Positions 7,710 to 15,796 of a stretch of DNA of 33,530 nucleotides are shown here, in pieces. The position numbers and the translations under genes are program-made. The notes below the pieces were generated by a model that worked only from the letters and a program-made list of their open reading frames with translations, was not told the origin of the DNA and ran no database searches. The DNA comes from Gammaproteobacteria bacterium (GTDB lineage Bacteria; Pseudomonadota; Gammaproteobacteria; Burkholderiales; Rhodocyclaceae). The number at the start of each line of letters is the position of its first letter. Within the stretch, counting starts at the first letter, position 1. The stretch is from the NCBI GenBank assembly GCA_029289265.1, contig JARFTX010000039.1:1-33530 (forward strand), in the 5' to 3' direction.

Positions 7710-9071
7710 ATGTTCGAGAAGATCCTCATCGCGAATCGCGGCGAGATCGCGCTGCGCATCCTGCGCGCCTGCCGCGAGCTGGGCATTCGCACGGTGGCCG
7801 TGCATTCGACCGCGGACACCGAGGCGAAATACGTCAAGCTTGCCGACGAGTCGGTGTGCATCGGTCCGCCTGCGTCGAGCCTCTCCTACCTCAACGTTCC
7901 GGCGATCATCTCGGCCGCCGAGGTGACCGACGCCCAGGCGATTCACCCCGGCTACGGCTTCCTTTCGGAGAACGCCGATTTCGCCGAGCGCGTCGAGCGC
8001 TCCGGCTTCGTGTTCATCGGCCCCCGTCCGGAGACGATCCGCCTGATGGGCGACAAGGTCAGCGCCAAGGATGCGATGAAGGCTGCGGGCGTGCCCTGCG
8101 TGCCCGGCTCGGACGGTGCGCTGCCGGACGACCCCAAGGAGATCGTACGCATCGCCCGCGCCATCGGCTACCCGGTTATCGTCAAGGCAGCCGGGGGCGG
8201 TGGGGGTCGCGGGATGCGTGTCGTGCATACCGAGGCGGCGCTCATCAACGCGGTGACGACGACACAGGGCGAGGCGCTCGCCGCCTTCGGCAACCCGGTC
8301 GTCTACATGGAGAAATTCCTCGAGAATCCGCGCCACGTAGAGATCCAGGTGCTCGCCGACGAGCACGGCAACGCGGTCTACCTGGGCGAGCGCGACTGCT
8401 CGATGCAGCGCCGCCACCAGAAAGTCATCGAGGAAGCGCCCGCGCCGGGCATCCCCCGCAAGCTGATCGCAAAAATCGGCGAGCGCTGCGCCGACGCCTG
8501 CCGACGCATCAACTACCGCGGCGCCGGCACCTTCGAGTTCCTCTATGAGAACGACGAGTTCTATTTCATCGAGATGAACACGCGCGTGCAGGTCGAGCAC
8601 CCGGTCACCGAGTTGATCACCGGCGTCGACATCGTGCAGGCGCAGATCCGCATCGCCGCCGGCGAGAAGCTGTGGTTCAAGCAGAACCAGATCGAGTTCC
8701 GCGGGCACGCGATCGAGTGCCGCATCAATGCGGAGGATCCGTTCCGCTTCACGCCGTCGCCCGGTCGCATCACCAACTGGCACACCCCGGGCGGTCCCGG
8801 CGTCCGGGTCGATTCGCACGTCTACAACGGCTACACCGTGCCGCCGCACTACGACTCGATGATCGGCAAGCTGATAAGCTACGGCGATACCCGCGAGCAG
8901 GCAATCCGGCGCATGCGCATTGCACTGTCGGAGATGGCGATCGACGGCATCAAGACGAACGTACCGCTGCATCAGGAGCTGATGCTCGATGGCCGCTTCA
9001 TCGAGGGGGGCACCAGCATCCACTATCTCGAGCACATGCTCGCCGATCGCAACGAAGTCAAGAAGGCCTGA
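7710..9071 (+). CDS. accC: Biotin carboxylase subunit of acetyl-CoA carboxylase
   Basis: Carboxylates the biotin on AccB at the expense of ATP and bicarbonate. The protein has 453 residues, close to the usual ~450. It starts [19 protein letters not shown], has the ATP-grasp domain with the glycine-rich loop [12 protein letters not shown], the [11 protein letters not shown] motif, and [14 protein letters not shown] containing the catalytic glutamate and arginine. The C-terminal domain includes [14 protein letters not shown]. Six bases separate it from accB, so they form an operon that probably extends into prmA. Confidence 0.97.
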   Translation: MFEKILIANRGEIALRILRACRELGIRTVAVHSTADTEAKYVKLADESVCIGPPASSLSYLNVPAIISAAEVTDAQAIHPGYGFLSENADFAERVERSGFVFIGPRPETIRLMGDKVSAKDAMKAAGVPCVPGSDGALPDDPKEIVRIARAIGYPVIVKAAGGGGGRGMRVVHTEAALINAVTTTQGEALAAFGNPVVYMEKFLENPRHVEIQVLADEHGNAVYLGERDCSMQRRHQKVIEEAPAPGIPRKLIAKIGERCADACRRINYRGAGTFEFLYENDEFYFIEMNTRVQVEHPVTELITGVDIVQAQIRIAAGEKLWFKQNQIEFRGHAIECRINAEDPFRFTPSPGRITNWHTPGGPGVRVDSHVYNGYTVPPHYDSMIGKLISYGDTREQAIRRMRIALSEMAIDGIKTNVPLHQELMLDGRFIEGGTSIHYLEHMLADRNEVKKA

Positions 9072-9093
9072 CGCTCCCCGGGAATCGACCGCT

Positions 9094-9999
9094 ATGTGGA
9101 TTTCGGTAACGCTGGCGGCCGATGCGGATCGGGCTGAGGCCTTGTCCGAGGCGCTGATGGACGCCGGCGCGCTTTCGGTGAGCATCGAAGACGCCGACGC
9201 CGGGACCGATGCCGAAACCCCGCAGTTCGGCGAGCCCGGCCACGATCCGGCCGGCCTGTGGGCGCACAGCCGAGTGATCGCGCTGTTCGAACGCGACGCG
9301 GACCTCGCCACCGCGCTTGCCACCGCCTGCGGCGCGGCCGGCTTCGACGCGGTGCCGCCTTTCGCCACCGAGGAGGTCGCGGAGCAGAACTGGGTGCAGC
9401 TCACGCAGAGCCAGTTCGAGCCGATCCGCATCACCGACCGACTGTGGATCGTGCCCTCGTGGCACGACTGCCCCGACCCACAGGCAATCTGCATCGAACT
9501 CGACCCGGGCATGGCCTTCGGCACCGGCTCGCACCCGACGACCCGGCTGTGCCTGGAATGGCTGTGCGAGGCGGTCGAACCAGGCCTTTCCGTGCTCGAT
9601 TACGGCTGCGGCTCCGGCATCCTCGGCATCGCCGCCGTCAAGCTCGGCGCGAGCGAAGTGCTGGGCGTAGACATCGACGACAAGGCCCTCGATGCCGCTC
9701 GCGAGAACGCCCGGCGCAACGCGGTCACCCTGGATACCCGCCACTCCCGCGAGCCGCTCGAGGCGCGCTTCGATCTGGTCGTCGCCAACATTCTCACCAA
9801 CCCGCTGCGCGTACTCGCCCCCATGCTTGCTGCGCGCATCGCCCCCGGCGGCCGGATCGCGTTGTCCGGCGTGCTGGAGGCCCAGGCGGAGATCGTGATC
9901 GAAGGCTATGCCCCCTTCGTGACGCTGCACGTCGGCGCCGTGCGAGAGGGCTGGGCGCGGCTCGAAGGGCGGCTCGAAGCCGAGCCGTCGCAGCGATGA
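9094..9999 (+). CDS. prmA: Ribosomal protein L11 methyltransferase
   Basis: Trimethylates several amino groups of ribosomal protein L11 with S-adenosylmethionine. The protein has 301 residues: an N-terminal substrate-recognition domain (MWISVTLAADADRAEALSEAL) and a class I methyltransferase domain. Signature stretches are DPGMAFGTGSHPTT (137-150), LDYGCGSGILGIAA (G171-G175) and VVANILTNPL. The start at ATG 9094 gives the standard N-terminus. Its stop overlaps the ATG of the next gene (ATGA). Confidence 0.95.
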   Translation: MWISVTLAADADRAEALSEALMDAGALSVSIEDADAGTDAETPQFGEPGHDPAGLWAHSRVIALFERDADLATALATACGAAGFDAVPPFATEEVAEQNWVQLTQSQFEPIRITDRLWIVPSWHDCPDPQAICIELDPGMAFGTGSHPTTRLCLEWLCEAVEPGLSVLDYGCGSGILGIAAVKLGASEVLGVDIDDKALDAARENARRNAVTLDTRHSREPLEARFDLVVANILTNPLRVLAPMLAARIAPGGRIALSGVLEAQAEIVIEGYAPFVTLHVGAVREGWARLEGRLEAEPSQR

Positions 10000-11339
10000 C
10001 GATCGTCCGCTGCCCGGACTGCCGGACGGCGTTTCGCGTGCGGCCCGAGCAACTCGAGGCGCACGGCGGCCTTGTGCGCTGCGGTCGCTGCCATACCGCT
10101 TTCGACGCCCTCGTCAACCGCGTCGCGCCCGACCGCGACGCCGGCTCGACCGAGCCCCGGGGACAGCCACGAGCGGCCCCGACCGCATTCGGCGGAGCCG
10201 ATCGACCCGCCGACGCCTCCGCGAATCCGCCCGCTCCCGCCCCTGACGCGCCCTTCTTCATTCTCGACGAGGGCAGCCCCGACGCAGAACGCCAAACCTC
10301 GGTCGGCAGGGATGACGCGCTGAACGCGGAGACGGTGGTGCAACTGGACAGCGAGCCGACCCCGACTTCCGGCCTCGCGCCGACCTCGCCCGGCGACAGC
10401 CTCGACTTCGAGATTCCGCACTCCTTTCACCCGGGGCGTTGGCCCGCAGTGAGCGAGCCGACCGGCTCCCAGGAACAAGAGGTGCCGCCCGCCTGGGTGA
10501 GCCCGCCACACTCCGAACCGGACGCCGACCCGACCGACGCGTCGGCGAGCCTGGAACACCAGGCTGCGGACGAGCCGGGCCTGGCGCCGGGCGAGGACAA
10601 CGCGGACAGAGGCTACGAAAGTGGCGACGCCTACCACGGCAGCGCGCGCGCCGACACCTTCGATGAGCGCCTGGCGGCAATCCGCCAACGCCGCGCCGAA
10701 CAGTGGGGGCATGGCACCCGTGTCGAACCCGTCACGCGCGAGACGAACGCCGAGATCGGGCCCACCGCCGAAGACCGCACCGAGGACGATGAAGCTGACA
10801 TCGCAGCACCGTTTCAGGAGCGCATCGCCCCCGCGCCGGAGCGGCGTTGGCTATGGGGCGTCCTGGTCGGCCTGCTGACGGGGATCCTGGCGGTTCAGGC
10901 GACCTATGTGTTTCGCGCCGAGATCGCGCGGACCTGGCCCACCCTGCGCCCGATGCTGCTCGAAGCCTGCTCGCGACTCGGCTGCACCATTGAACTGCCA
11001 CGCGTCGCGGGGGCGATCGTGATCGAAGGTTCGGCCCTGCAATCCGACCCTGCCGCACCGGCGCGCTTCGTTCTGAGCGTCGTGGTGCGCAACACGGCAA
11101 GGTTTCCGCAGGCGCTGCCCCATCTCGAACTCACCCTCACGGGCGCGCGCGACCGCCCGCTGGTCCGTCGCGTGCTGAGCCCGGACGAATGGCTGCCACC
11201 GCGCGCCGAGGGCGTCGAACGCTTCGGCAGCGACGCAGTGGGATTCTCGGCAAGCGCTTCGATTGCCGCGGAGATCGGCTTCGAAGCCCCCGGACTCGAG
11301 GGTGCCGCCGGCTATCGGGTCTACGCGTTCTATCCTTGA
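9996..11339 (+). CDS. Zinc-ribbon / DUF3426 membrane protein
   Basis: A 447-residue protein starting with an MJ0042-type zinc ribbon (CPDC at 6-9, CGRC at 29-32). A long, Pro/Ala/Asp/Glu-rich region with no evident fold follows (about 45-280). There is one transmembrane helix near 284-306 (WLWGVLVGLLTGILAVQATY), then a C-terminal DUF3426 domain, which should lie in the periplasm if the zinc ribbon is cytoplasmic. The function is unknown. As I recall it, pairing with prmA is common in betaproteobacteria, and the ATGA overlap here suggests co-translation. The architecture could suit a sensor or envelope-organising protein. Confidence 0.85.
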   Translation: MTIVRCPDCRTAFRVRPEQLEAHGGLVRCGRCHTAFDALVNRVAPDRDAGSTEPRGQPRAAPTAFGGADRPADASANPPAPAPDAPFFILDEGSPDAERQTSVGRDDALNAETVVQLDSEPTPTSGLAPTSPGDSLDFEIPHSFHPGRWPAVSEPTGSQEQEVPPAWVSPPHSEPDADPTDASASLEHQAADEPGLAPGEDNADRGYESGDAYHGSARADTFDERLAAIRQRRAEQWGHGTRVEPVTRETNAEIGPTAEDRTEDDEADIAAPFQERIAPAPERRWLWGVLVGLLTGILAVQATYVFRAEIARTWPTLRPMLLEACSRLGCTIELPRVAGAIVIEGSALQSDPAAPARFVLSVVVRNTARFPQALPHLELTLTGARDRPLVRRVLSPDEWLPPRAEGVERFGSDAVGFSASASIAAEIGFEAPGLEGAAGYRVYAFYP

Positions 11340-11356
11340 GCCCTGCGGGCGCTCAA
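11336..11356. terminator. Hairpin spanning both stop codons of convergent genes
   Basis: TTGAGC (11336-11341) pairs with GCTCAA (11351-11356) around a short GC-rich centre, with room for an inner CC/GG pairing. The stem includes the stop codons of the DUF3426 gene and the SlyB-like gene, which are only 13 bases apart. It is symmetric and could act on both strands, but lacks a T-run. Confidence 0.35.
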
Positions 11357-11820
11357 CGCGTCACGCGCGTCGTCCCTCCGTCGCGCAGGATGCGCACGCG
11401 CTCGCCGGGCCGGAAGTTCTCGCCCCCGTCTTCCTGCACGACGGCGATCATCTGGCCGTTGGGCATCACCACGGTGACCTCGACCCCCGGACGCCGCGTC
11501 GCGCCCTCCTCGATCGCTGCGCCGGCCACGCCGCCGGCCACGGCACCGAGAATCGTCGCCGCCGCCTGTCCGCGCCCGCCGCCGATGGTGCTGCCGGCGA
11601 TACCGCCCACGGCAGCCCCGGCAAGCGGACCGACCGGCGTCTTGGTCCCTTCGAGCTGGACGCCGCGCACGGCCTCGACCGTGCCGTACTGGACCGTCAT
11701 GGCACGCCGCGCTTCCGCGCGCTCGTAATTGCCGCCCCCGAGTCCCGAGGCGCAACCGGCCACTACCAGCGCCGCAAGGCATGCGCCCACCAGGCCCGTG
11801 TAACCGAATTTCTTGCTCAT
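11353..11820 (-). CDS. slyB: SlyB-like glycine-zipper outer membrane lipoprotein
   Basis: A 155-residue lipoprotein with the lipobox VAGC at C23. The order of segments matches SlyB: YGTVEAVRGVQLEG, then a glycine-zipper region (GAAVGGIAGSTIGGG, GAVAGGVAGAAIEEG), then VEVTVVMPNGQMIAVVQE and FRPGERVRIL. SlyB-type proteins form oligomers that stabilise the outer membrane under stress. The start is taken at ATG 11820 because it shares one base with the TGA of the upstream kinase gene (TGATG) and has GGAG eight bases before it. An ATG two codons upstream (11826) is an alternative. Confidence 0.85.
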   Translation of the reverse strand: MSKKFGYTGLVGACLAALVVAGCASGLGGGNYERAEARRAMTVQYGTVEAVRGVQLEGTKTPVGPLAGAAVGGIAGSTIGGGRGQAAATILGAVAGGVAGAAIEEGATRRPGVEVTVVMPNGQMIAVVQEDGGENFRPGERVRILRDGGTTRVTR

Positions 11821-12755
11821 CACCATGGCTCCACTCCAAATGTCGACGCGTACAGGGCCGCGATGTCGTGCCGCGCCGGGCGGTGATTCTGGCCGCCCCG
11901 ACTGGCGATCTTGAGCGACCCCATCACCGAGGCTAGCCGACCCGCGGCCAGCCAGTCGTAACCGTTTGCAATGCCGTAGAGCAACCCGGCACGGTAGGCG
12001 TCGCCGCATCCGGTCGGATCCTCGAGCGCCGGTGCCGCAACGCACGGCACCTCGATCAGGTGTCCCGCGGTGTAGATCTGCGAGCCCTGCGGACCGAGGG
12101 TCACGACGAGTGCCTCCACCAGGTCGGCAAGCTGCTCGAGGCTGCGCCCGGTGCGTTCGCTCAGCATCTTGACCTCGTAATCGTTGACGGTGCAGTAGCG
12201 GGCGAGTTTCAGGCAATGCAGCAACTCCCCGCCGTCGAACATCGGCAGCCCCTGCCCCGGATCGAAGACGAAGGGGATGCCGGCCGCGGCGAACTGCTCG
12301 GCGTGGTCGAGCATGCCCTGGCGTCCGTCGGGCGAGACGATGCCCAGCGTGACGCCCTCGGCATCATCGATGCGGTTGAGGTGCGCGTGGTTCATCGCGC
12401 CCGGATGAAACGCCGTGATCTGGTTGTCGTCGAGATCGGTGGTGATGAACGCCTGGGCCGTGAACGTGCCGGGCACCGGGCGCACGTGGGTGCGGCGCAG
12501 CCCGAGCGCATCGAAACGCTCGAGATAGGGCGCCGCATCGTCGCCCACCGTGGCCATGATCAAGGGATCGGCGCCCAGCAGGTGCAGGTTGTAGGCGATG
12601 TTGCCGGCACAGCCGCCGAATTCGCGGCGCATGTCGGGCACCAGGAACGAGACGTTCAGGATGTGGATCTGCTCGGGCAGGATGTGATTGCGAAAGCGAT
12701 CGTGGAACACCATGATCGTATCGAAGGCGACCGAGCCGCAGACGAGGATGGACAT
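11820..12755 (-). CDS. PfkB-family carbohydrate/adenosine kinase
   Basis: A 311-residue ribokinase-fold kinase. The N-terminal glycine motif REFGGCAGNIAYNLHLLG (about 44-61) and the C-terminal signature EDPTGCGDAYRAGLL, with anion-hole glycines and catalytic D252, are both intact. PfkB members phosphorylate sugars or nucleosides. The overall sequence resembles bacterial adenosine-kinase-like proteins, but I cannot fix the substrate. GGGA lies nine bases before the ATG. The stop overlaps the start of the SlyB-like gene by one base, suggesting translational coupling of two functionally unrelated products. Confidence 0.85.
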   Translation of the reverse strand: MSILVCGSVAFDTIMVFHDRFRNHILPEQIHILNVSFLVPDMRREFGGCAGNIAYNLHLLGADPLIMATVGDDAAPYLERFDALGLRRTHVRPVPGTFTAQAFITTDLDDNQITAFHPGAMNHAHLNRIDDAEGVTLGIVSPDGRQGMLDHAEQFAAAGIPFVFDPGQGLPMFDGGELLHCLKLARYCTVNDYEVKMLSERTGRSLEQLADLVEALVVTLGPQGSQIYTAGHLIEVPCVAAPALEDPTGCGDAYRAGLLYGIANGYDWLAAGRLASVMGSLKIASRGGQNHRPARHDIAALYASTFGVEPW

Positions 12756-12854
12756 TTCTGGATTTCCCGGTGGGCACTGGATAGTCGCCGGACGCGCCGC
12801 CCGGCATCGAATACCCCTTCGCAGCGCGGCGCGCCTGGCCGAACGGGCGCGCGC

Positions 12855-12860
12855 AGTATA
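12855..12860 (-). promoter_or_regulatory. Possible -10 box for the kinase-slyB operon
   Basis: TATACT on the minus strand at 12860-12855 lies about 100 bases before the kinase ATG, just past the HIT gene stop. The upstream hexamer at the right spacing (GGCTGA) is a poor -35. Confidence 0.35.
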
Positions 12861-12876
12861 CGCGACTCGGCGCGCC

Positions 12877-13296
12877 TCAGCCGCCGTGCAGGGTGGCGCG
12901 GAGTCTCGCCGCCATCTCCTCGAGCGCCTCGCGCGGGGGATTCTTCGCGGGCCACGCGAGTTCCATGCCGTCGCCGTCCCAGCGCGGCAGCACGTGGATA
13001 TGGAAGTGGAACACCGTCTGGGCGCCGGCCACCTCGTTGGCCTGCAACAGCGTCACCCCCTGGCAGCCCGTCGTCTTCTTGACGAGCTTGGCCATGCGCG
13101 CGGCGGTGCGAAAGACCGCGCCGGCCAGCTCGTCGTCGAGCTCGTAGATATTGGCGCGATGTGGCTTGACGGCGACCAGCAGGTGCCCGGGGTTGACCGA
13201 CTGCAAGTCCATGAACGCAAGCGTCGCGCCGTCCTCGTAGACCTTCGATGCCGGCAACTCGCCACGCACGATGCGGCAGAACACGCAGTTCTCCAT
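12877..13296 (-). CDS. HIT-family nucleotide hydrolase/transferase
   Basis: A 139-residue histidine-triad protein. The catalytic motif is HFHIHV (H97, H99, H101), and the N-terminal CVFCRIVRGELPASKVYED with CxxC is typical of the HinT/PKCI-like branch. Such proteins hydrolyse nucleoside phosphoramidates or dinucleotide polyphosphates; the exact substrate cannot be read from sequence. An AGGAGAGG stretch precedes the ATG. It is separated from the kinase gene downstream by 121 bases that appear to hold a promoter. Confidence 0.9.
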   Translation of the reverse strand: MENCVFCRIVRGELPASKVYEDGATLAFMDLQSVNPGHLLVAVKPHRANIYELDDELAGAVFRTAARMAKLVKKTTGCQGVTLLQANEVAGAQTVFHFHIHVLPRWDGDGMELAWPAKNPPREALEEMAARLRATLHGG

Positions 13297-13390
13297 CCGT
13301 CCTCTCCTCGACTCGATCTTCGATCGCTCAGATGCTAACCAGTGCGTCGCCTCGGGGCAACGCCCGGCGCGAAAGGCCCGAAATTGCGGC

Positions 13391-13396
13391 TAGAAT
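13391..13396 (+). promoter_or_regulatory. Possible -10 box of the ion-channel gene
   Basis: TAGAAT at 13391-13396, about 30 bases before the ATG, matches the -10 consensus at five of six positions. The -35 region is not recognisable. The rest of the 130-base gap to the HIT gene holds no other clear signal. Confidence 0.35.
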
Positions 13397-13426
13397 CGCA
13401 CCCGTCCTGCACCCTCGCCTGCCTCC

Positions 13427-14224
13427 ATGACGCCCATCCGGTCCCTCGTCGAATCCCAGCGCTTTCAGCGCTTCATCATCGTCGTGATCGTCATCAACGC
13501 GATCACGCTCGGCCTCGAGACGTCGCCGGCGGCGATGTCCGCCGCCGGCGGCTTGCTCTTTGCGCTCGACCGCATCGCGCTCGCCATCTTCGTCGTCGAG
13601 ATCGCGCTCAAGCTCGTCGCCTACCGGCACAATTTCTTCCGCGACGGCTGGAACGTGTTCGACTTCCTGGTGGTCGGCATCACGCTGGCCCCGGTCGGGG
13701 AAGGGCTCTCGGTGCTGCGGGCGCTGCGCATCCTGCGTGCGCTTCGGCTGATTTCGGTCGTGCCGTCGATGCGCAAGGTGGTGAACGCGCTGCTCAAGGC
13801 CATCCCGGGCATGACTTCGGTCCTGACGCTGCTGCTGCTGGTGTTCTACGTCGCCGCGGTGATGTCGACCAAGCTCTTCGGCGCGGCCTTTCCCGAGTGG
13901 TTCGGCAGCATCGGCGCGTCCTTCTACACGCTCTTCCAGGTCATGACGCTCGAGTCGTGGTCGATGGGCATCGTCCGGCCGGTGATGGAGGTCTATCCGG
14001 CGGCGTGGCTGTTCTTCATCGTCTTCATCCTGCTCACGACCTTCGCCGTGCTCAACCTCTTCATCGCCATCGTCGTCGACGCGATGAGTGTCACCGAGCA
14101 CCGCGAGGGGGAAGAGACGCGCCGCCTGGTGAACGTCGATCACGAAGAGCTGATGGGCGAGCTGCGCGCGCTGCGGTCCGAGATCGCACAGCTGCGGCGC
14201 GACGTGCCGCCAGCCGGAAGCTGA
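13427..14224 (+). CDS. Bacterial voltage-gated sodium channel (NaChBac/BacNaV type)
   Basis: A 265-residue, six-transmembrane ion channel subunit expected to act as a homotetramer in the inner membrane. S1 is about 14-31, S2 about 44-64 and S3 about 75-90. S4 is a voltage sensor with arginines at every third position (R98, R101, R104, R107). S5 is about 128-150 and S6 about 193-218. The selectivity filter is TLESWS (174-179), matching the sodium-selective filter of NaChBac (TLESWA). The C-terminal 45 residues are charged with heptad-like leucines (LMGELRALRSEIAQL), as in the tetramerising coiled coil of this family. It is convergent with ftsX, ten bases away. Confidence 0.9.
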   Translation: MTPIRSLVESQRFQRFIIVVIVINAITLGLETSPAAMSAAGGLLFALDRIALAIFVVEIALKLVAYRHNFFRDGWNVFDFLVVGITLAPVGEGLSVLRALRILRALRLISVVPSMRKVVNALLKAIPGMTSVLTLLLLVFYVAAVMSTKLFGAAFPEWFGSIGASFYTLFQVMTLESWSMGIVRPVMEVYPAAWLFFIVFILLTTFAVLNLFIAIVVDAMSVTEHREGEETRRLVNVDHEELMGELRALRSEIAQLRRDVPPAGS

Positions 14225-14234
14225 GGAGAAGGCG

Positions 14235-15137
14235 TCAGCGCAGCCGCTCGGCGAGGTGGCGCCGCACCGAGATCGCGCTGCCCAGCCAGCCGAGAAAGGC
14301 CGCGAAGGCAAGGATCGCGGCGCTCTCCGGAATCCCCGGTCCGGCCAACGCGAAGACGGCGCCGTAGGTCTCCGCGACGCTCGCCACCGGCGCGGCGAGG
14401 GCGCGCACCCCGAACCACACCGTGCCGAGGGCGACCAGCCCGCCGAGCAGGCCTTGCAGGCTGCCGAACCAGTAGAACGGCCGGCGGATGAACGGGTCGG
14501 TCGCGCCGAGGATGCGGCAGACCTCGATCTCGTGGCGCTGCGTCATGATCTGCAGGCGGATGGTGTTGAAGGTGACGATCACCAGCGCGAAGCCGAGCAG
14601 GCCGGCGAGCAGCAGCACCACCGACTTGCCGAGCGCGAGCAGCGCGTGCAGGCGCTTCACCCAGGCCGAGTCGAGCTGCACGTGCCCGACGGCCGGCCAC
14701 TCGACGAACTGTGCGTGCAGGGCGTCGAAGAGTTCAGGATCCTCGCCGCGCGGGGTCACGACGAAGGCGTCGGGCAAGGGATTGTCCTGCAGCCCGCCCA
14801 GCACGTCGCCGAGGCCGCTGCGCTCGAGCTGGCGCAGTGCCTCGTCGCGCGGCACGTGGCGGTAGCTCGCGATCTCCGGGGCGGCGCGCAGGCGCCGCTC
14901 GATCGCCGCCACCTCTTCGGGCGATGCTTCCTGCGCCATGAACAGGCTGATCTCGGGCGTGCCCGAGACGCCGCGCGCAAGTAGCGCGACGTTGTCGAGC
15001 ATCACGTAGCCGGCGGCCGGCAGTGATAAGGCTATGCCGACCACCAGGGCCGACAGCACCGTGCCGACGGGCTGCGACACCAGACGGCGCAGCGCCTGGA
15101 CGAAGGCCCGGCCGTGGAGGTAGAACCAGTCGCTCAT
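14235..15137 (-). CDS. ftsX: Cell division protein FtsX
   Basis: The membrane subunit of the FtsEX complex, which controls septal peptidoglycan hydrolases. The protein has 300 residues, as usual. It has an N-terminal cytoplasmic stretch, TM1 near 22-43, a periplasmic domain (about 50-160) and a C-terminal block of three transmembrane segments. The region FNTIRLQIMTQRHEIEVCRI ahead of LGATDPFIRRPF is the conserved FtsX coupling segment. It overlaps ftsE by four bases (ATGA), so it is in the ftsY-ftsE-ftsX operon. Confidence 0.95.
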   Translation of the reverse strand: MSDWFYLHGRAFVQALRRLVSQPVGTVLSALVVGIALSLPAAGYVMLDNVALLARGVSGTPEISLFMAQEASPEEVAAIERRLRAAPEIASYRHVPRDEALRQLERSGLGDVLGGLQDNPLPDAFVVTPRGEDPELFDALHAQFVEWPAVGHVQLDSAWVKRLHALLALGKSVVLLLAGLLGFALVIVTFNTIRLQIMTQRHEIEVCRILGATDPFIRRPFYWFGSLQGLLGGLVALGTVWFGVRALAAPVASVAETYGAVFALAGPGIPESAAILAFAAFLGWLGSAISVRRHLAERLR

Positions 15138-15796
15138 CGCGAATCCCCGATCAGCCGGCCTTTGCCGAGCACCAGCCGGCGCGGCCGGTGGGCGGCGAAG
15201 AGGCGCTCGTCGTGAGTCGACACCAGCACTGTGACGCCAGCATCGTTGAACGACATGAAAAGGTTGGCGATTTCCGCCGCGTAGGCCGGATCGAGGTGGG
15301 CGGTCGGCTCGTCGGCGATCAGGATCGACGGGCGGTTGACGATCGCACGCGCGATTGCGACCCGCTGCTGCTCCCCGCCGGAGAGCCCCGCCGGCAACTC
15401 GCCGCCCCGGCCGCCGAGCCCGACCCGCTCGAGCGCGGCCGCGACGCGACGGGCCGCATCACGCGGCGGATGCACCGAAATCACCAGCGGCAGCATCACG
15501 TTGTCGAAGACGCTGCGGTCGTAGAGCAGGCGGCTCTCCTGCAGCACCAGACCGAGGCTGCGGCGCAGATAGGGGATGCCGGTGTCGCCCAGGCGCGAGA
15601 CATCCTGGCCGTTGATGCGCACGACGCCGCGGGTGGGCTGCTCGATGGCCGGAATCATCTTGAGCAGGGTGCTCTTGCCGGCACCGGAGTGGCCGGACAA
15701 CACCACGAGCTCGCCGTGGCGGATCTCGAAGCTCACGCCGGCGAGCGCGGTGTAATCGCCCGGGTAGCGCTTGACGACCTGATCGAACAGGATCAT
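15134..15796 (-). CDS. ftsE: Cell division ATP-binding protein FtsE
   Basis: The ATPase of the FtsEX divisome complex. The protein has 220 residues. Walker A is GHSGAGKS (35-42), the ABC signature is LSGGEQQRVAIARAI, and Walker B is ILIADEPTAHLD, followed by the switch histidine in VSTHDE. The N-terminus ILFDQVVKRYPGDYTALAGV is characteristic of FtsE. Its ATG overlaps the ftsY stop codon by four bases. Confidence 0.96.
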   Translation of the reverse strand: MILFDQVVKRYPGDYTALAGVSFEIRHGELVVLSGHSGAGKSTLLKMIPAIEQPTRGVVRINGQDVSRLGDTGIPYLRRSLGLVLQESRLLYDRSVFDNVMLPLVISVHPPRDAARRVAAALERVGLGGRGGELPAGLSGGEQQRVAIARAIVNRPSILIADEPTAHLDPAYAAEIANLFMSFNDAGVTVLVSTHDERLFAAHRPRRLVLGKGRLIGDSR

